The translations under genes were made by a program, and so were the position numbers. From positions 65,435-129,434 of the forward strand of contig NZ_JBAVHX010000035.1 in assembly GCF_049686335.1 (NCBI RefSeq): a stretch of DNA of 64,000 nucleotides, written 5' to 3'. Source of the DNA: Buttiauxella sp049686335 (GTDB lineage: Bacteria; Pseudomonadota; Gammaproteobacteria; Enterobacterales; Enterobacteriaceae). The notes beneath the pieces were generated by a model. That model was not told the origin of the DNA and made no database searches. It worked only from the letters and a program-made list of their open reading frames with translations. Below, piece by piece: positions 18,701 to 27,127 of the stretch (positions are counted from its first letter, which is position 1; the number at the start of each line of letters is the position of its first letter).

Positions 18701-19496
18701 ACAGGATATTTACCTTAGCAACGAGCCAGCAGATAAGACGCTGGCGTTGAAATACGTCGCACAACGCCTGGTAGAAGCAGGCCATACCACCAGCAACTAT
18801 CTGAGCGGGATGCTGGTGCGCGAATCACAAATTTCGACTTACCTTGGCAATGGCATCGCCATTCCACATGGCACGCCAGAAACTCGCGATGCCGTACTCA
18901 ACACAGGTGTGAAAGTGATTGTGTTTCGTCACGGAATTGACTGGGAAGACGGGAATGTTGCGCATGTGGTGGTCGGAATTGCCGCGAGGTCTAATGAACA
19001 CCTGGATATTTTGCGCCAGCTCACCCACGCATTAAGTGACGACAGCGTTCCTGAGGCCATTGCACAAGCCAAAACGCCCGCCGATATTCTGGCGATCCTT
19101 AATGGTCAGGCGTTAATCGAACATGAGCCCGAAACCTTGCCAGAAGGTGAGCAAGCAACGTTTCTGATTCATAACCCACACGGCCTGCACGCCAGGCCGA
19201 GCGCGGTTCTGGTTAAAACTGTTAAGCAATTTGAAAGCGATATTACGGTTGAAAGTCTTGATGCCCAGTCGAGAACGGTGGATGCCAAAAACCTGATGCG
19301 TGTCGTTTCACTTGGCGTCAAGAGTGGCCAACGACTGCGATTCACGGCGCGTGGAATTGATGCCAGACAAGCGCTTAATGCTATTGGTGAGGCCATTGCC
19401 AGCGGCTTAGGAGAAGTCGCCACGCTACCCGCCACGCCTGCCCCAGAACGAGCCGCTGACTCGAAGCGAAGCTGGCTAACCCGTTTGTTTAACTAA
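18687..19496 (+). CDS. tagH: PTS EIIA-HPr fusion (FPr-like; predicted D-tagatose)
   Basis: 269-residue soluble phosphotransfer protein. The EIIA (fructose/mannitol type) domain spans residues 1-145 with active His61 in IAIPHGTPE. The HPr domain spans about 156-245 with active His168 in NPHGLHARP and a regulatory-site-like region near AKNLMRVVSLGV. A short basic tail ends it. By carrying its own HPr, the system can take phosphate directly from Enzyme I, as FPr does for fructose. There is a 14-bp overlap with the EIIBC gene. A terminator follows at 19513. Confidence 0.9.
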   Translation: MQLCEQDIYLSNEPADKTLALKYVAQRLVEAGHTTSNYLSGMLVRESQISTYLGNGIAIPHGTPETRDAVLNTGVKVIVFRHGIDWEDGNVAHVVVGIAARSNEHLDILRQLTHALSDDSVPEAIAQAKTPADILAILNGQALIEHEPETLPEGEQATFLIHNPHGLHARPSAVLVKTVKQFESDITVESLDAQSRTVDAKNLMRVVSLGVKSGQRLRFTARGIDARQALNAIGEAIASGLGEVATLPATPAPERAADSKRSWLTRLFN

Positions 19497-19512
19497 CAAA
19501 CACTTTCGATTT

Positions 19513-19550
19513 AAGCGTTCAGTTGCCTTCGGTAGCTGAACGCTTTCTTA
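19513..19550 (+). terminator. Terminator after the tagatose operon
   Basis: 10-bp perfect stem AAGCGTTCAG / CTGAACGCTT (19513-19522, 19536-19545) followed by TCTTA. It separates the tagatose PTS genes from gatZ, so gatZ needs its own promoter within 19551-19704. Confidence 0.75.
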
Positions 19551-19704
19551 CGTCTTAATACAGCAAATAATCATAAGCATTTAAATAATAAGAGAAAATT
19601 CTCATTGCAGAATATTTATCAGACATTGATCACGAAAGTGAATAATGATCTTTGCTCTCAATTCAAAACATAACGAAAATAAACAAAAGAAAACGGAGGT
19701 TGAG

Positions 19705-20976
19705 ATGAAAGAGATTATTGCACGTCATAAATCGGGTGAGCATATTGGTATCTGTTCTGTGTGCTCGGCACACCCACTGGTGATTGAAGCGGCTCTACGC
19801 TTCGATCTGGAAAGTGACAGAAAAGTGCTTATCGAGGCCACATCAAATCAGGTCAATCAATTTGGTGGATATACCGGTATGCAGCCTGCGAATTTTCGTG
19901 ATTTTGTCTATCAGATTGCCAATGAAGTTGGCTTTCCCCATGAACGCATCATCCTCGGCGGCGATCATCTGGGCCCAAACTGCTGGCAGGATCAATCTGC
20001 CGGAGAAGCGATGGAAAAATCTATCGCCTTGATCAAAGCCTATATCGCCGCAGGATTTAGCAAGATTCATCTGGACGCGTCGATGTCCTGCGCAGACGAC
20101 GCAGTACCGCTCGATCCGCAAATAGTCGCAAATCGTGCCGCCCTGCTTTGCCAGGCTGCCGAGCAAACGGCTACGGACGAACAAAAAAAGCAGCTGACTT
20201 ACGTGATTGGCACCGAAGTACCTGTTCCTGGTGGCGAGTCCAGCGCTATTGAAGGCGTGCATGTTACGCGTGAAAGTGACGCCGCGAATACAGTCGAGAC
20301 ACATCGCCTGGCTTTTGCAGCGTTAGGGCTAGAAAAAGCGCTGGAACGCGTGATCGCGATAGTTGTGCAACCCGGCGTGGAATTTGATCATACCCAGGTT
20401 ATTCACTACCAGCCCCAGGAAGCCGAAGCGTTATCCGCATGGATCAAGAAAACACCGCTGGTTTACGAGGCTCACTCTACGGATTACCAGTCACGGAAAG
20501 CCTATCGGGAATTGGTACAAGATCACTTTGCGATATTGAAAGTAGGCCCAGCGCTAACTTTCGCTTTGCGCGAAGCGATTTTTGCCCTGGCCAAGATTGA
20601 AAGTGAACTTGTGGCCCCGGAAAAACGCAGTCAGGTTTTACAGGTCATTGATGAAGTCATGCTTAATGAGCCGAACTATTGGAAGAAGTACTACCACCCA
20701 ACGTTTAGCCAGGCGATGGTGGATATCCACTTCAGTCTTTCTGATCGTATGCGTTATTACTGGCCGCACCCGCGCATTCGCCAGAGCGTTGAAAACCTTG
20801 TCACCAATTTGAGTGCTATCGCCATTCCTCTTGGGTTGCTGAGCCAGTATTTACCCGTGCAATTCGAACGAGTGATGACACAACAGCTGCGCGCCACACC
20901 GAATAACCTCATCCTGGACAAAATTCAGGATGTGCTGCGCGCTTATCGTTATGGCTGCTCACTTTCTGCTGCCTGA
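19705..20976 (+). CDS. gatZ: Tagatose-1,6-bisphosphate aldolase subunit GatZ
   Basis: Non-catalytic, chaperone-like subunit that stabilises GatY. It is 423 residues from ATG 19705 (MKEIIARHKSGEHIGICSVC), preceded by CGGAGG; an upstream in-frame ATG at 19645 would add 20 unlikely, Lys/Asn-rich residues. It is strongly similar to E. coli GatZ throughout: IEATSNQVNQFGGYTGM, ILGGDHLGPNCWQ, KIHLDASMSCADD, YVIGTEVPVPGGESSA, EAHSTDYQS. The galactitol genes follow at once (gatA 9 bp downstream). Confidence 0.95.
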   Translation: MKEIIARHKSGEHIGICSVCSAHPLVIEAALRFDLESDRKVLIEATSNQVNQFGGYTGMQPANFRDFVYQIANEVGFPHERIILGGDHLGPNCWQDQSAGEAMEKSIALIKAYIAAGFSKIHLDASMSCADDAVPLDPQIVANRAALLCQAAEQTATDEQKKQLTYVIGTEVPVPGGESSAIEGVHVTRESDAANTVETHRLAFAALGLEKALERVIAIVVQPGVEFDHTQVIHYQPQEAEALSAWIKKTPLVYEAHSTDYQSRKAYRELVQDHFAILKVGPALTFALREAIFALAKIESELVAPEKRSQVLQVIDEVMLNEPNYWKKYYHPTFSQAMVDIHFSLSDRMRYYWPHPRIRQSVENLVTNLSAIAIPLGLLSQYLPVQFERVMTQQLRATPNNLILDKIQDVLRAYRYGCSLSAA

Positions 20977-20985
20977 GGACCCACT

Positions 20986-21450
20986 ATGACTCAAATATTT
21001 GTACGTACCGGCATTCATTTCGCAGATTGCGAGGCTGCACTGCAACACATCGGTATAGAGATGCTGGCAAAAGGTGTCGTGCACGAAAGCTACCCAAAGG
21101 CTCTGGTCGAAAGAGAAGCCATTTTCCCAACAGGGATCGCACTGGAATGCCATGCCGTTGCTATCCCGCATTGCGAAGCAATACACGCTAAAACTCCGGC
21201 TATTTATCTGATTCGTCCTGACGAACCAGTGCGTTTTCAGCGTGCCGATGATGATGACGATATTCCAGTGACATTGATTATTGCCCTGATTGTCGAAAAC
21301 CCCGAAGCGCAATTGAAGTTACTCAAGCGCCTATTTAGTGAGCTGCAAAACCCGGAAGTGATGGATTCGCTATTAGCAGTATCGTCATCACAACTGGGCG
21401 AATTATTCCGAAACACTCTACTCGAACCGCAAATGAGCGCGGCTTCGTAA
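20986..21450 (+). CDS. gatA: Galactitol PTS EIIA, GatA
   Basis: 154-residue PTS EIIA of the fructose/mannitol fold specific for galactitol. Active His62 is in AVAIPHCEAIHAKTP. The LVEREAIFPTGIALE stretch before it is characteristic of GatA. It passes phosphate to GatB Cys9. It lies 9 bp after gatZ. Unusually, an ERIC element separates it from gatB. Confidence 0.93.
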   Translation: MTQIFVRTGIHFADCEAALQHIGIEMLAKGVVHESYPKALVEREAIFPTGIALECHAVAIPHCEAIHAKTPAIYLIRPDEPVRFQRADDDDDIPVTLIIALIVENPEAQLKLLKRLFSELQNPEVMDSLLAVSSSQLGELFRNTLLEPQMSAAS

Positions 21451-21465
21451 TAATAAATTATAAAC

Positions 21466-21590
21466 ATACCCAAAATAATTTGAGTTGTGGGAAGGCGGCA
21501 AGAGAGCGAGGCCCGATGAGCTTACATGAGTAAGTGATTCGGGTGAGCAAACGCAGCCAACGCACCTACAGCTTAAAGTATGAAGGGTAT
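21466..21590. repeat. ERIC element between gatA and gatB
   Basis: 125-bp imperfect palindrome with terminal TACCC...GGGTA, internal TGAGCTTACATGAGTAAGTG and TTCGGGTGAGCAAACG, and AACGCACCTACAGCTT near the end. It is an ERIC copy (the core matches known ERIC primer sequences with some divergence) placed inside a PTS operon. Confidence 0.9.
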
Positions 21591-21606
21591 AAGACGGAGA
21601 TACCCT

Positions 21607-21891
21607 ATGAAACGTAAAGTAATTGTTGCCTGTGGCGGGGCTGTGGCAACTTCCACAATGGCAGCAGAAGAAATTAAAGAACTCTGTGAAGCCCACAGTA
21701 TTCAACTCGATTTAGTGCAATGCCGAGTGACCGAAATCGAAACCTATATGGACGGTGCAGATCTCATCTGCACGACCGCCCGTGTCGACAGAACTTTTGG
21801 CGATATTCCGGTGGTACACGGAATGCCATTTATCTCCGGCGTAGGTATCGAAGCATTACAGCAGAAAATTCTCACCATCCTCGCGGAGTAG
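21607..21891 (+). CDS. gatB: Galactitol PTS EIIB, GatB
   Basis: 94-residue EIIB with phospho-Cys9 in VIVACGGAVATSTMAA, the P-loop-like active site. ATG 21607 gives the same length and N-terminus (MKRKVIVACGG) as E. coli GatB. The upstream RBS GACGGAG lies immediately after the ERIC element at 21594-21600. gatC follows after 4 bp. Confidence 0.95.
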   Translation: MKRKVIVACGGAVATSTMAAEEIKELCEAHSIQLDLVQCRVTEIETYMDGADLICTTARVDRTFGDIPVVHGMPFISGVGIEALQQKILTILAE

Positions 21892-21895
21892 AACC

Positions 21896-23275
21896 ATGTT
21901 TAGCGAAATCATGCGTTACATCCTCGACCTTGGTCCCACCGTTATGCTGCCGGTGGTGATCATCATCTTCTCGAAACTGCTGGGAATGAAACTTGGGGAC
22001 TGCTTTAAATCTGGCCTGCATATTGGTATCGGTTTTGTTGGCATCGGGTTGGTGATTGGTCTGATGCTCGATTCCATCGGGCCTGCAGCAAAGGCTATGG
22101 CCGAACAATTTCAAATAAACCTTCACGTAGTCGATGTGGGCTGGCCTGGTTCATCGCCAATGACATGGGCATCGCAAATCGCGTTGGTGGCCATTCCCAT
22201 TGCCATTGCGGTTAACGTGTTAATGCTTGTCACCCGTATGACGCGTGTGGTGAACGTGGATATCTGGAATATCTGGCATATGACCTTCACCGGTGCACTG
22301 GTGCATCTTGCGACAGGCTCTTACTGGCTAGGGATTCTAGGTGTTGTGGTTCATGCGGCGTTCGTTTACAAGCTCGGTGATTGGTTTGCCAGGGATACGC
22401 GAGATTACTTCGAGCTTGATGGTATCGCCATTCCACATGGCTCCTCGGCCTATCTTGGGCCAATTGCGGTACTGGTCGATACCATCATTGAAAAAATCCC
22501 AGGTCTGAACCGTATTCATTTCAGCGCGGACGATATCCAGAAGCGATTCGGTCCATTCGGCGAGCCAGTTACTGTCGGCTTTATTATGGGGATTGTGATT
22601 GGTGTGCTGGCGGGTTATGACGCTAAAGGTGTATTGCAACTGGCAGTGAAAACAGCGGCGGTTATGCTGCTTATGCCACGCGTGATCAAACCTATTATGG
22701 ATGGTTTAACCCCCATCGCGAAGCACGCCCGGAAACGCCTGCAAGCCAAATTTGGTAGCCAGGAGTTTTTGATTGGTTTAGACCCGGCGCTGCTGCTCGG
22801 CCATACCTCTGTAGTTTCAGCGAGCCTTATTTTTATCCCTCTGACAATCCTTATTGCAGTGTTGGTTCCAGGAAATCAGGTCTTGCCATTTGGTGACCTG
22901 GCAACCATCGGTTTCTTTGTCGCTATGGCAGTCGCAGTGCATCAGGGAAACCTGTTCCGCACGCTGATTTCTGGCTCCATCATCATGGCTATCACTCTAT
23001 GGATTGCCACGCAAACTATCGGCCTTCATACGCAACTGGCAGCAAATGCTGGCGCGCTGAAAGCGGGAGGCATGGTGGCCTCAATGGATCAGGGCGGCTC
23101 GCCAATTACCTGGCTGCTTATCCAACTGCTGACCTGGCAAAACATAGTCGGATTCTGCGTGATTGGTGCAATTTACTTCACTGGCGTACTGCTCACCTGG
23201 CGCCGTGCACGCAATTTTGTGGCTCAGGAGAAGGCTGTGCTTTCTGAGAACAAACCAGCCAGTTCCGCTTTGTAA
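21896..23275 (+). CDS. gatC: Galactitol PTS EIIC, GatC
   Basis: 459-residue integral membrane permease of the galactitol PTS. It has around ten hydrophobic segments, with family stretches HIGIGFVGIGLVIGLM, DVGWPGSSPMTWASQIAL, DGIAIPHGSSAYLGP and a C-terminal TWRRARNFVAQEKA tail. Galactitol is released inside as galactitol 1-phosphate and oxidised by GatD. A GGGGGGC/GCTCCCC hairpin (23282-23299) lies between gatC and gatD and may be an mRNA-processing or attenuation structure. Confidence 0.94.
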   Translation: MFSEIMRYILDLGPTVMLPVVIIIFSKLLGMKLGDCFKSGLHIGIGFVGIGLVIGLMLDSIGPAAKAMAEQFQINLHVVDVGWPGSSPMTWASQIALVAIPIAIAVNVLMLVTRMTRVVNVDIWNIWHMTFTGALVHLATGSYWLGILGVVVHAAFVYKLGDWFARDTRDYFELDGIAIPHGSSAYLGPIAVLVDTIIEKIPGLNRIHFSADDIQKRFGPFGEPVTVGFIMGIVIGVLAGYDAKGVLQLAVKTAAVMLLMPRVIKPIMDGLTPIAKHARKRLQAKFGSQEFLIGLDPALLLGHTSVVSASLIFIPLTILIAVLVPGNQVLPFGDLATIGFFVAMAVAVHQGNLFRTLISGSIIMAITLWIATQTIGLHTQLAANAGALKAGGMVASMDQGGSPITWLLIQLLTWQNIVGFCVIGAIYFTGVLLTWRRARNFVAQEKAVLSENKPASSAL

Positions 23276-23320
23276 ACCTTCGGGGGGCTGTGGCTCCCCA
23301 CTTCCTTTCCGGAGTTCATT

Positions 23321-24364
23321 ATGAAATCAGTGGTTATCCATGCTGAGGGCGAGATACGCGTTGAAGAACAGCCAATGCCTCTCCTTCATGCAGATGACGA
23401 AGTGCTAGTACGTATTCACTGGTCAGGGCTGTGCGGCTCTGACATCCCGCGTGTTTTCCACAATGGAGCACATTTTTATCCGATAACGCTCGGCCATGAA
23501 TTCAGCGGTATCGTGGAGCAATGTGGTCACGGCATTGAAGATTTACAGCCCGGTGACGCGGTTGCCTGCGTGCCATTGCTGCCCTGTTTTAAATGCCCTG
23601 AATGCCAACGCAGTTATTTCTCACTTTGTAAAAACTACGCCTTTGTCGGATCGCGTAGCGACGGTGGAAACGCTGAATTTATCGTCATGAAACGCGCAAA
23701 TATCTTCCCACTGCCGAAAGGTATGACGCTTGCGGACGGTGCTTTCCTTGAACCCATTACGGTGGGTCTACACGCCTTTCATCTGGTTAACGGCTGTGAA
23801 GGCAAAAATGTGGTGGTAATTGGGGCAGGAACGATTGGCCTGCTGGCTTTACAGTGTGCTGCCGCATTGGGCGCACGATCGGTAACCGCCATTGATATTA
23901 ATCAGGAAAAGCTAGATCTCGCGTTACAACTTGGCGCAACTCAGGCATTCAACAGTAAGGAGAAGAGTGCTGCCGAAATTCGTGAACTGATGCGGGAAAT
24001 GCGTTTTGATCAATTGGTACTGGAAACGGCTGGCGCGCCACAAACTGTTGAGCTGGCAATTGATATAGCCGGGCCACGCGCGCAACTTGCGCTGGTGGGA
24101 ACACTACATAACGATCTCAATCTGCCTTCAGCATTGTTCGGGCAAATCCTGCGTAAAGAGATGAGCATTACCGGCAGTTGGATGAACTATTCCGGACCGT
24201 GGCCAGGAGAGGAATGGCAAACCGCTGCACGCTTGCTGGCTGAGAAAAAAATTAAGCTTGAACCGCTCATCGCGCACGTTGGCGAGCCAGAGAGCTACGC
24301 TGCTGCAGTGAAGGCTTTAGGTGGAAAACCGATGAATGGCAAAATCATGCTGAAGCTCGCATGA
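23321..24364 (+). CDS. gatD: Galactitol-1-phosphate 5-dehydrogenase GatD
   Basis: 347-residue zinc medium-chain dehydrogenase converting galactitol 1-phosphate to D-tagatose 6-phosphate with NAD+. The catalytic-zinc region is WSGLCGSDIPR (Cys38) and GHEFSG. The structural-zinc cysteines are CVPLLPCFKCPECQRSYFSLC (four Cys spaced as expected). The nucleotide-binding motif is VIGAGTIGLLALQ. Note that tagatose 6-phosphate then needs a kinase; the tagK-type or PfkA-like enzyme must supply that. Confidence 0.94.
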   Translation: MKSVVIHAEGEIRVEEQPMPLLHADDEVLVRIHWSGLCGSDIPRVFHNGAHFYPITLGHEFSGIVEQCGHGIEDLQPGDAVACVPLLPCFKCPECQRSYFSLCKNYAFVGSRSDGGNAEFIVMKRANIFPLPKGMTLADGAFLEPITVGLHAFHLVNGCEGKNVVVIGAGTIGLLALQCAAALGARSVTAIDINQEKLDLALQLGATQAFNSKEKSAAEIRELMREMRFDQLVLETAGAPQTVELAIDIAGPRAQLALVGTLHNDLNLPSALFGQILRKEMSITGSWMNYSGPWPGEEWQTAARLLAEKKIKLEPLIAHVGEPESYAAAVKALGGKPMNGKIMLKLA

Positions 24365-24370
24365 TTTTGA

Positions 24371-24405
24371 GGGCGGAGAATGCTCGCACTAATCCGCCCA
24401 ATCAT
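24371..24405 (+). terminator. Hairpin after gatD (possible terminator)
   Basis: GGGCGGA (24371-24377) pairs with TCCGCCC (24393-24399), then AATCATTTT. The T-run is weak, so partial read-through into gatR is possible. Confidence 0.5.
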
Positions 24406-24503
24406 TTTCGAGCCATGACTCACACATTATTTCGAAATTCAGCGTTCCTCTTTCATATCCCTTTCGTTTACACTGAGTGGAGTTAATTATCAGGCAAATC
24501 AAG

Positions 24504-25277
24504 ATGAACTCCTTTGAAAGACGCAACAAAATAGTCGACATAGTCAATTCGCAAGGCAGTGCGCTGGTGCTCGATCTTTCGAATTCTTTTGGGATCTCGG
24601 AAGTTACGATCCGCGCTGATCTGCGCATGCTGGAAGAAAAAGGGTTAGTCACTCGATTCCATGGCGGAGCTGCCCGCCCGGGTAGTTATCTGATGGATGC
24701 TGAAAACCAGGAAGTTGTTCTGGAAGACCGCTACCACCTCGCTAAAGATCCCAAAAAGCGCATTGCAGATGCCGCCGTTAACATGGTTGATGACGGGATG
24801 ACGGTCATACTCGACAGCGGCAGCACCACGCTGCTTATTGCCGAAGCTCTACTAAAAAAATCCAATATCACCGTTATCACCAACAGTCTTCCAGCTGCGT
24901 TTGCACTTTCGGAAAATCAAGATATTACCCTGGTCGTATGCGGCGGCACTGTACGCCATAAAACGCACTCCATGCATGGAACACTTGCAGAGCATTCGTT
25001 GCAAGGTATCAGTGCCGACGTAATGTTCGTGGGTGCGGACGGTATGGATATGACTAACGGCATCACAACATTTAATGAAGGCTATTCCATCAGCGCCGTC
25101 ATGGCTGCAGCGGCTCATCGAGTGGTCGCCGTACTGGATGCGACCAAATTCAATCGTCGCGGATTTAACCAGGTGCTGCCGCTTGAGCAGATCAACTGTG
25201 TGATTACCGATGAAAGTATTCGCGTAGAAGACAAAATAGCGCTGGAGAAAAGCCAGGTTGAAGTAGTGATTGTTTAG
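24504..25277 (+). CDS. gatR: Galactitol operon repressor GatR (DeoR family)
   Basis: 257-residue DeoR-type repressor. The start is ATG 24504 (MNSFERRNKIVDIV, matching E. coli GatR); an upstream in-frame GTG at 24477 adds nine residues. The HTH spans residues 6-58 with ISEVTIRADLRMLEEKGLVTRFHGGAA, the DeoR signature. The DeoRC sensor domain carries ILDSGSTTLL and VITNSL and a VCGGTVRHKTHSMHG stretch. It appears intact, unlike the E. coli K-12 gene, which is interrupted by an IS element. It should control gatZABCD; tagatose 6-phosphate or galactitol 1-phosphate is the likely inducer. Confidence 0.92.
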   Translation: MNSFERRNKIVDIVNSQGSALVLDLSNSFGISEVTIRADLRMLEEKGLVTRFHGGAARPGSYLMDAENQEVVLEDRYHLAKDPKKRIADAAVNMVDDGMTVILDSGSTTLLIAEALLKKSNITVITNSLPAAFALSENQDITLVVCGGTVRHKTHSMHGTLAEHSLQGISADVMFVGADGMDMTNGITTFNEGYSISAVMAAAAHRVVAVLDATKFNRRGFNQVLPLEQINCVITDESIRVEDKIALEKSQVEVVIV

Positions 25278-25295
25278 CTTTTATTCGATGATAAC

Positions 25296-25438
25296 AAACC
25301 CGCGAGTGCGTAACGCCGTTAGTTTAAGAACGAGATTTCCGGGGCGACCACCGGGTTTGGCGTCCCTCCGGGAACCAAATCCCGGCATTTCCCCTAATTC
25401 ATTGGCTTAAGTGAACGGTGTTACGCGAATGCGGGTTT
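25296..25438. repeat. 143-bp imperfect inverted repeat (MITE-like)
   Basis: Arms of 33 bp at 25296-25328 and 25406-25438 (AAACCCGC...TTTAAG against CTTAAG...GCGGGTTT) are about 80% complementary. A second nested palindrome (CCGGGTTTGG near 25352 and CCAAATCCCGG near 25374) lies inside. The right arm ends exactly at the stop codon of the GNAT-like gene. It has the size and architecture of a non-autonomous mobile element or a long bidirectional terminator. Confidence 0.6.
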
Positions 25439-26086
25439 TTAATTTGCAGAGATTAGCGTCTCGATTTTTCGCTTATCTTCGGCGATAAGTACAACACCGA
25501 CGCGGTCGTGATCCGGGTGGACACTCCAGATCTTCTCTTCTGGAATGCTAATACCGTCGTAAATAGCTTTCGTCCCGTCGTAAGGGAAAAATTTACCCGC
25601 ATCCGTGTCGAGAATAAAGACAGACAACGCTTTCGAGCTCCTGGCAACCTTCTGCCACAAAGCTTTCCCGCCTTCATACTGCGTGTTATCACTGATTAAA
25701 ACGACACCGCATTTGAGAACCAAAGTTTCATATAATTGCGTAGCGAAACCCAGTTCCTGATAACGCTTGTCAACACAAACATCTTCCACCTGAAGAACGC
25801 TTGCGTCTTCCCAAAACCGTTCTACTGAAACAACATTATCGCCAATATCTTTTTGGTTATTCAGTTCCAACATCGCAACGGCAACATGACGAGGCTCACC
25901 ACCCACATCTTCTAATTCAGCTTTCACAATAGAAGCGCGAGGTGTTTTTTTATCAAAGATAATAAGGAAACGCTTTTCAGCAATCGTGATTTCTTCAATA
26001 ACTTCAAACGAACGTGCAATCGCTGAGGCGCTATAAGAAAGAGGCATCACTATCATATTTGAATCCCCACGAATCAACACCGCCAT
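25439..26086 (-). CDS. GNAT-fold protein of unknown function
   Basis: 215 residues. I do not recognise the family. The stretch VLQVEDVCVDKRYQELGFATQLYETLV (residues about 97-123) resembles GNAT motif A: a beta strand carrying V-x-V, then a Q/R-x-x-G-x-A-type loop and helix, so an acyl-CoA-dependent acetyltransferase fold is likely. The N-terminal part is rich in strands (FEVIEEITIAEKRFLIIFD). There is no membrane segment. It is a single gene between the inverted repeat and rsmI, both on its 3' and 5' sides unlinked to a pathway. The substrate cannot be inferred. Position between the gat locus and rsmI suggests a later insertion. Confidence 0.6.
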   Translation of the reverse strand: MAVLIRGDSNMIVMPLSYSASAIARSFEVIEEITIAEKRFLIIFDKKTPRASIVKAELEDVGGEPRHVAVAMLELNNQKDIGDNVVSVERFWEDASVLQVEDVCVDKRYQELGFATQLYETLVLKCGVVLISDNTQYEGGKALWQKVARSSKALSVFILDTDAGKFFPYDGTKAIYDGISIPEEKIWSVHPDHDRVGVVLIAEDKRKIETLISAN

Positions 26087-26198
26087 AATTTGCTCATCCT
26101 GAACCGCCTAAAGTATGAGCAAATTACCATCGCTTATTTAAACCGTACTAACAATAGTGATACCTGTAATGAAAGCGTGCGAAGCAGCTCGAGAAACG

Positions 26199-27065
26199 CT
26201 ATTTCTCACTGTTTTCTAAAGCATATTTGTACAGTGCATTTTTCTTCACACCGTGGATTTCAGCGGCCAGTGCAGCCGCTTTCTTCAGTGGCAGTTCGGT
26301 TTGCAGCAGTGCCAGTGTACGCAAGGCATCAGCGGGTAAAGCGTCATCTGCAGGCGCTTTAAAACCTTCTACAATCAATACCATCTCGCCTTTACGGCGG
26401 TTTTCATCTTCTTTCACCCAGGCCACCAGCTCACCAATCGGTGCACCGTGGATAGACTCCCAGGTCTTAGTGAGTTCGCGCGCCAGCACCACATAGCGTG
26501 ATTCACCGAGCACGGCACAGATATCGTCTAAACTATCGAGCAGGCGATGCGTTGATTCGTAGAAGATGAGCGTGCGGGGTTCTTGCTCAATGGCTTTTAG
26601 CGCATCGCGACGACCTTTAGATTTCGCCGGGAGAAAACCTTCGTAGCAGAAGCGATCTGAAGGTAAACCTGCCGCGCTTAAGGCAGCAATGGCGGCACAA
26701 GGCCCCGGCAATGGCACGACGCGAATACCCGCTTCGCGGCAGGTGCGTACCAGGTGGTAGCCAGGATCGTTAATTAATGGCGTTCCTGCATCAGAAACTA
26801 ACGCGATGCTTTGCCCTTCTTTCAGCTTTGCCAGCAGGGTTTCTGATTTTTGTTGCTCATTATGATCGTGCAATGCGAACAATCGCGCATTAATGGCGAA
26901 ATGTTGAAGCAGTAAACCAGTATGGCGAGTATCTTCAGCGGCAATCAGGTCAACGCTTTGCAACACGGTTAATGCCCGCTGTGTGATATCGCCGAGGTTA
27001 CCGATGGGTGTCGGAACGATGTAGAGCGTGCTGGCAGAAATAGCCGCCGATTCGAGTTGTTTCAT
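26199..27065 (-). CDS. rsmI: 16S rRNA 2'-O-ribose C1402 methyltransferase RsmI
   Basis: SAM-dependent tetrapyrrole-methylase-fold enzyme modifying C1402 of 16S rRNA. It is 288 residues, the normal length. Motifs: TLYIVPTPIGNLGDIT (16-31), LIAAEDTRHTGLLLQHF (38-54), LVSDAGTPLINDPGYHLV (98-115), PLPGPCAAIAALSAAGLP and the C-terminal LPLKKAAALAAEIHGVKKNALY. It is divergent from lpoA (62 bp), the same arrangement as in E. coli. Confidence 0.97.
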   Translation of the reverse strand: MKQLESAAISASTLYIVPTPIGNLGDITQRALTVLQSVDLIAAEDTRHTGLLLQHFAINARLFALHDHNEQQKSETLLAKLKEGQSIALVSDAGTPLINDPGYHLVRTCREAGIRVVPLPGPCAAIAALSAAGLPSDRFCYEGFLPAKSKGRRDALKAIEQEPRTLIFYESTHRLLDSLDDICAVLGESRYVVLARELTKTWESIHGAPIGELVAWVKEDENRRKGEMVLIVEGFKAPADDALPADALRTLALLQTELPLKKAAALAAEIHGVKKNALYKYALENSEK

Positions 27066-27127
27066 TGTTTCATCCGTATTGCCGATTTAATATTGAACAC
27101 TGAGATAAAAATTACACTGGATACAGA

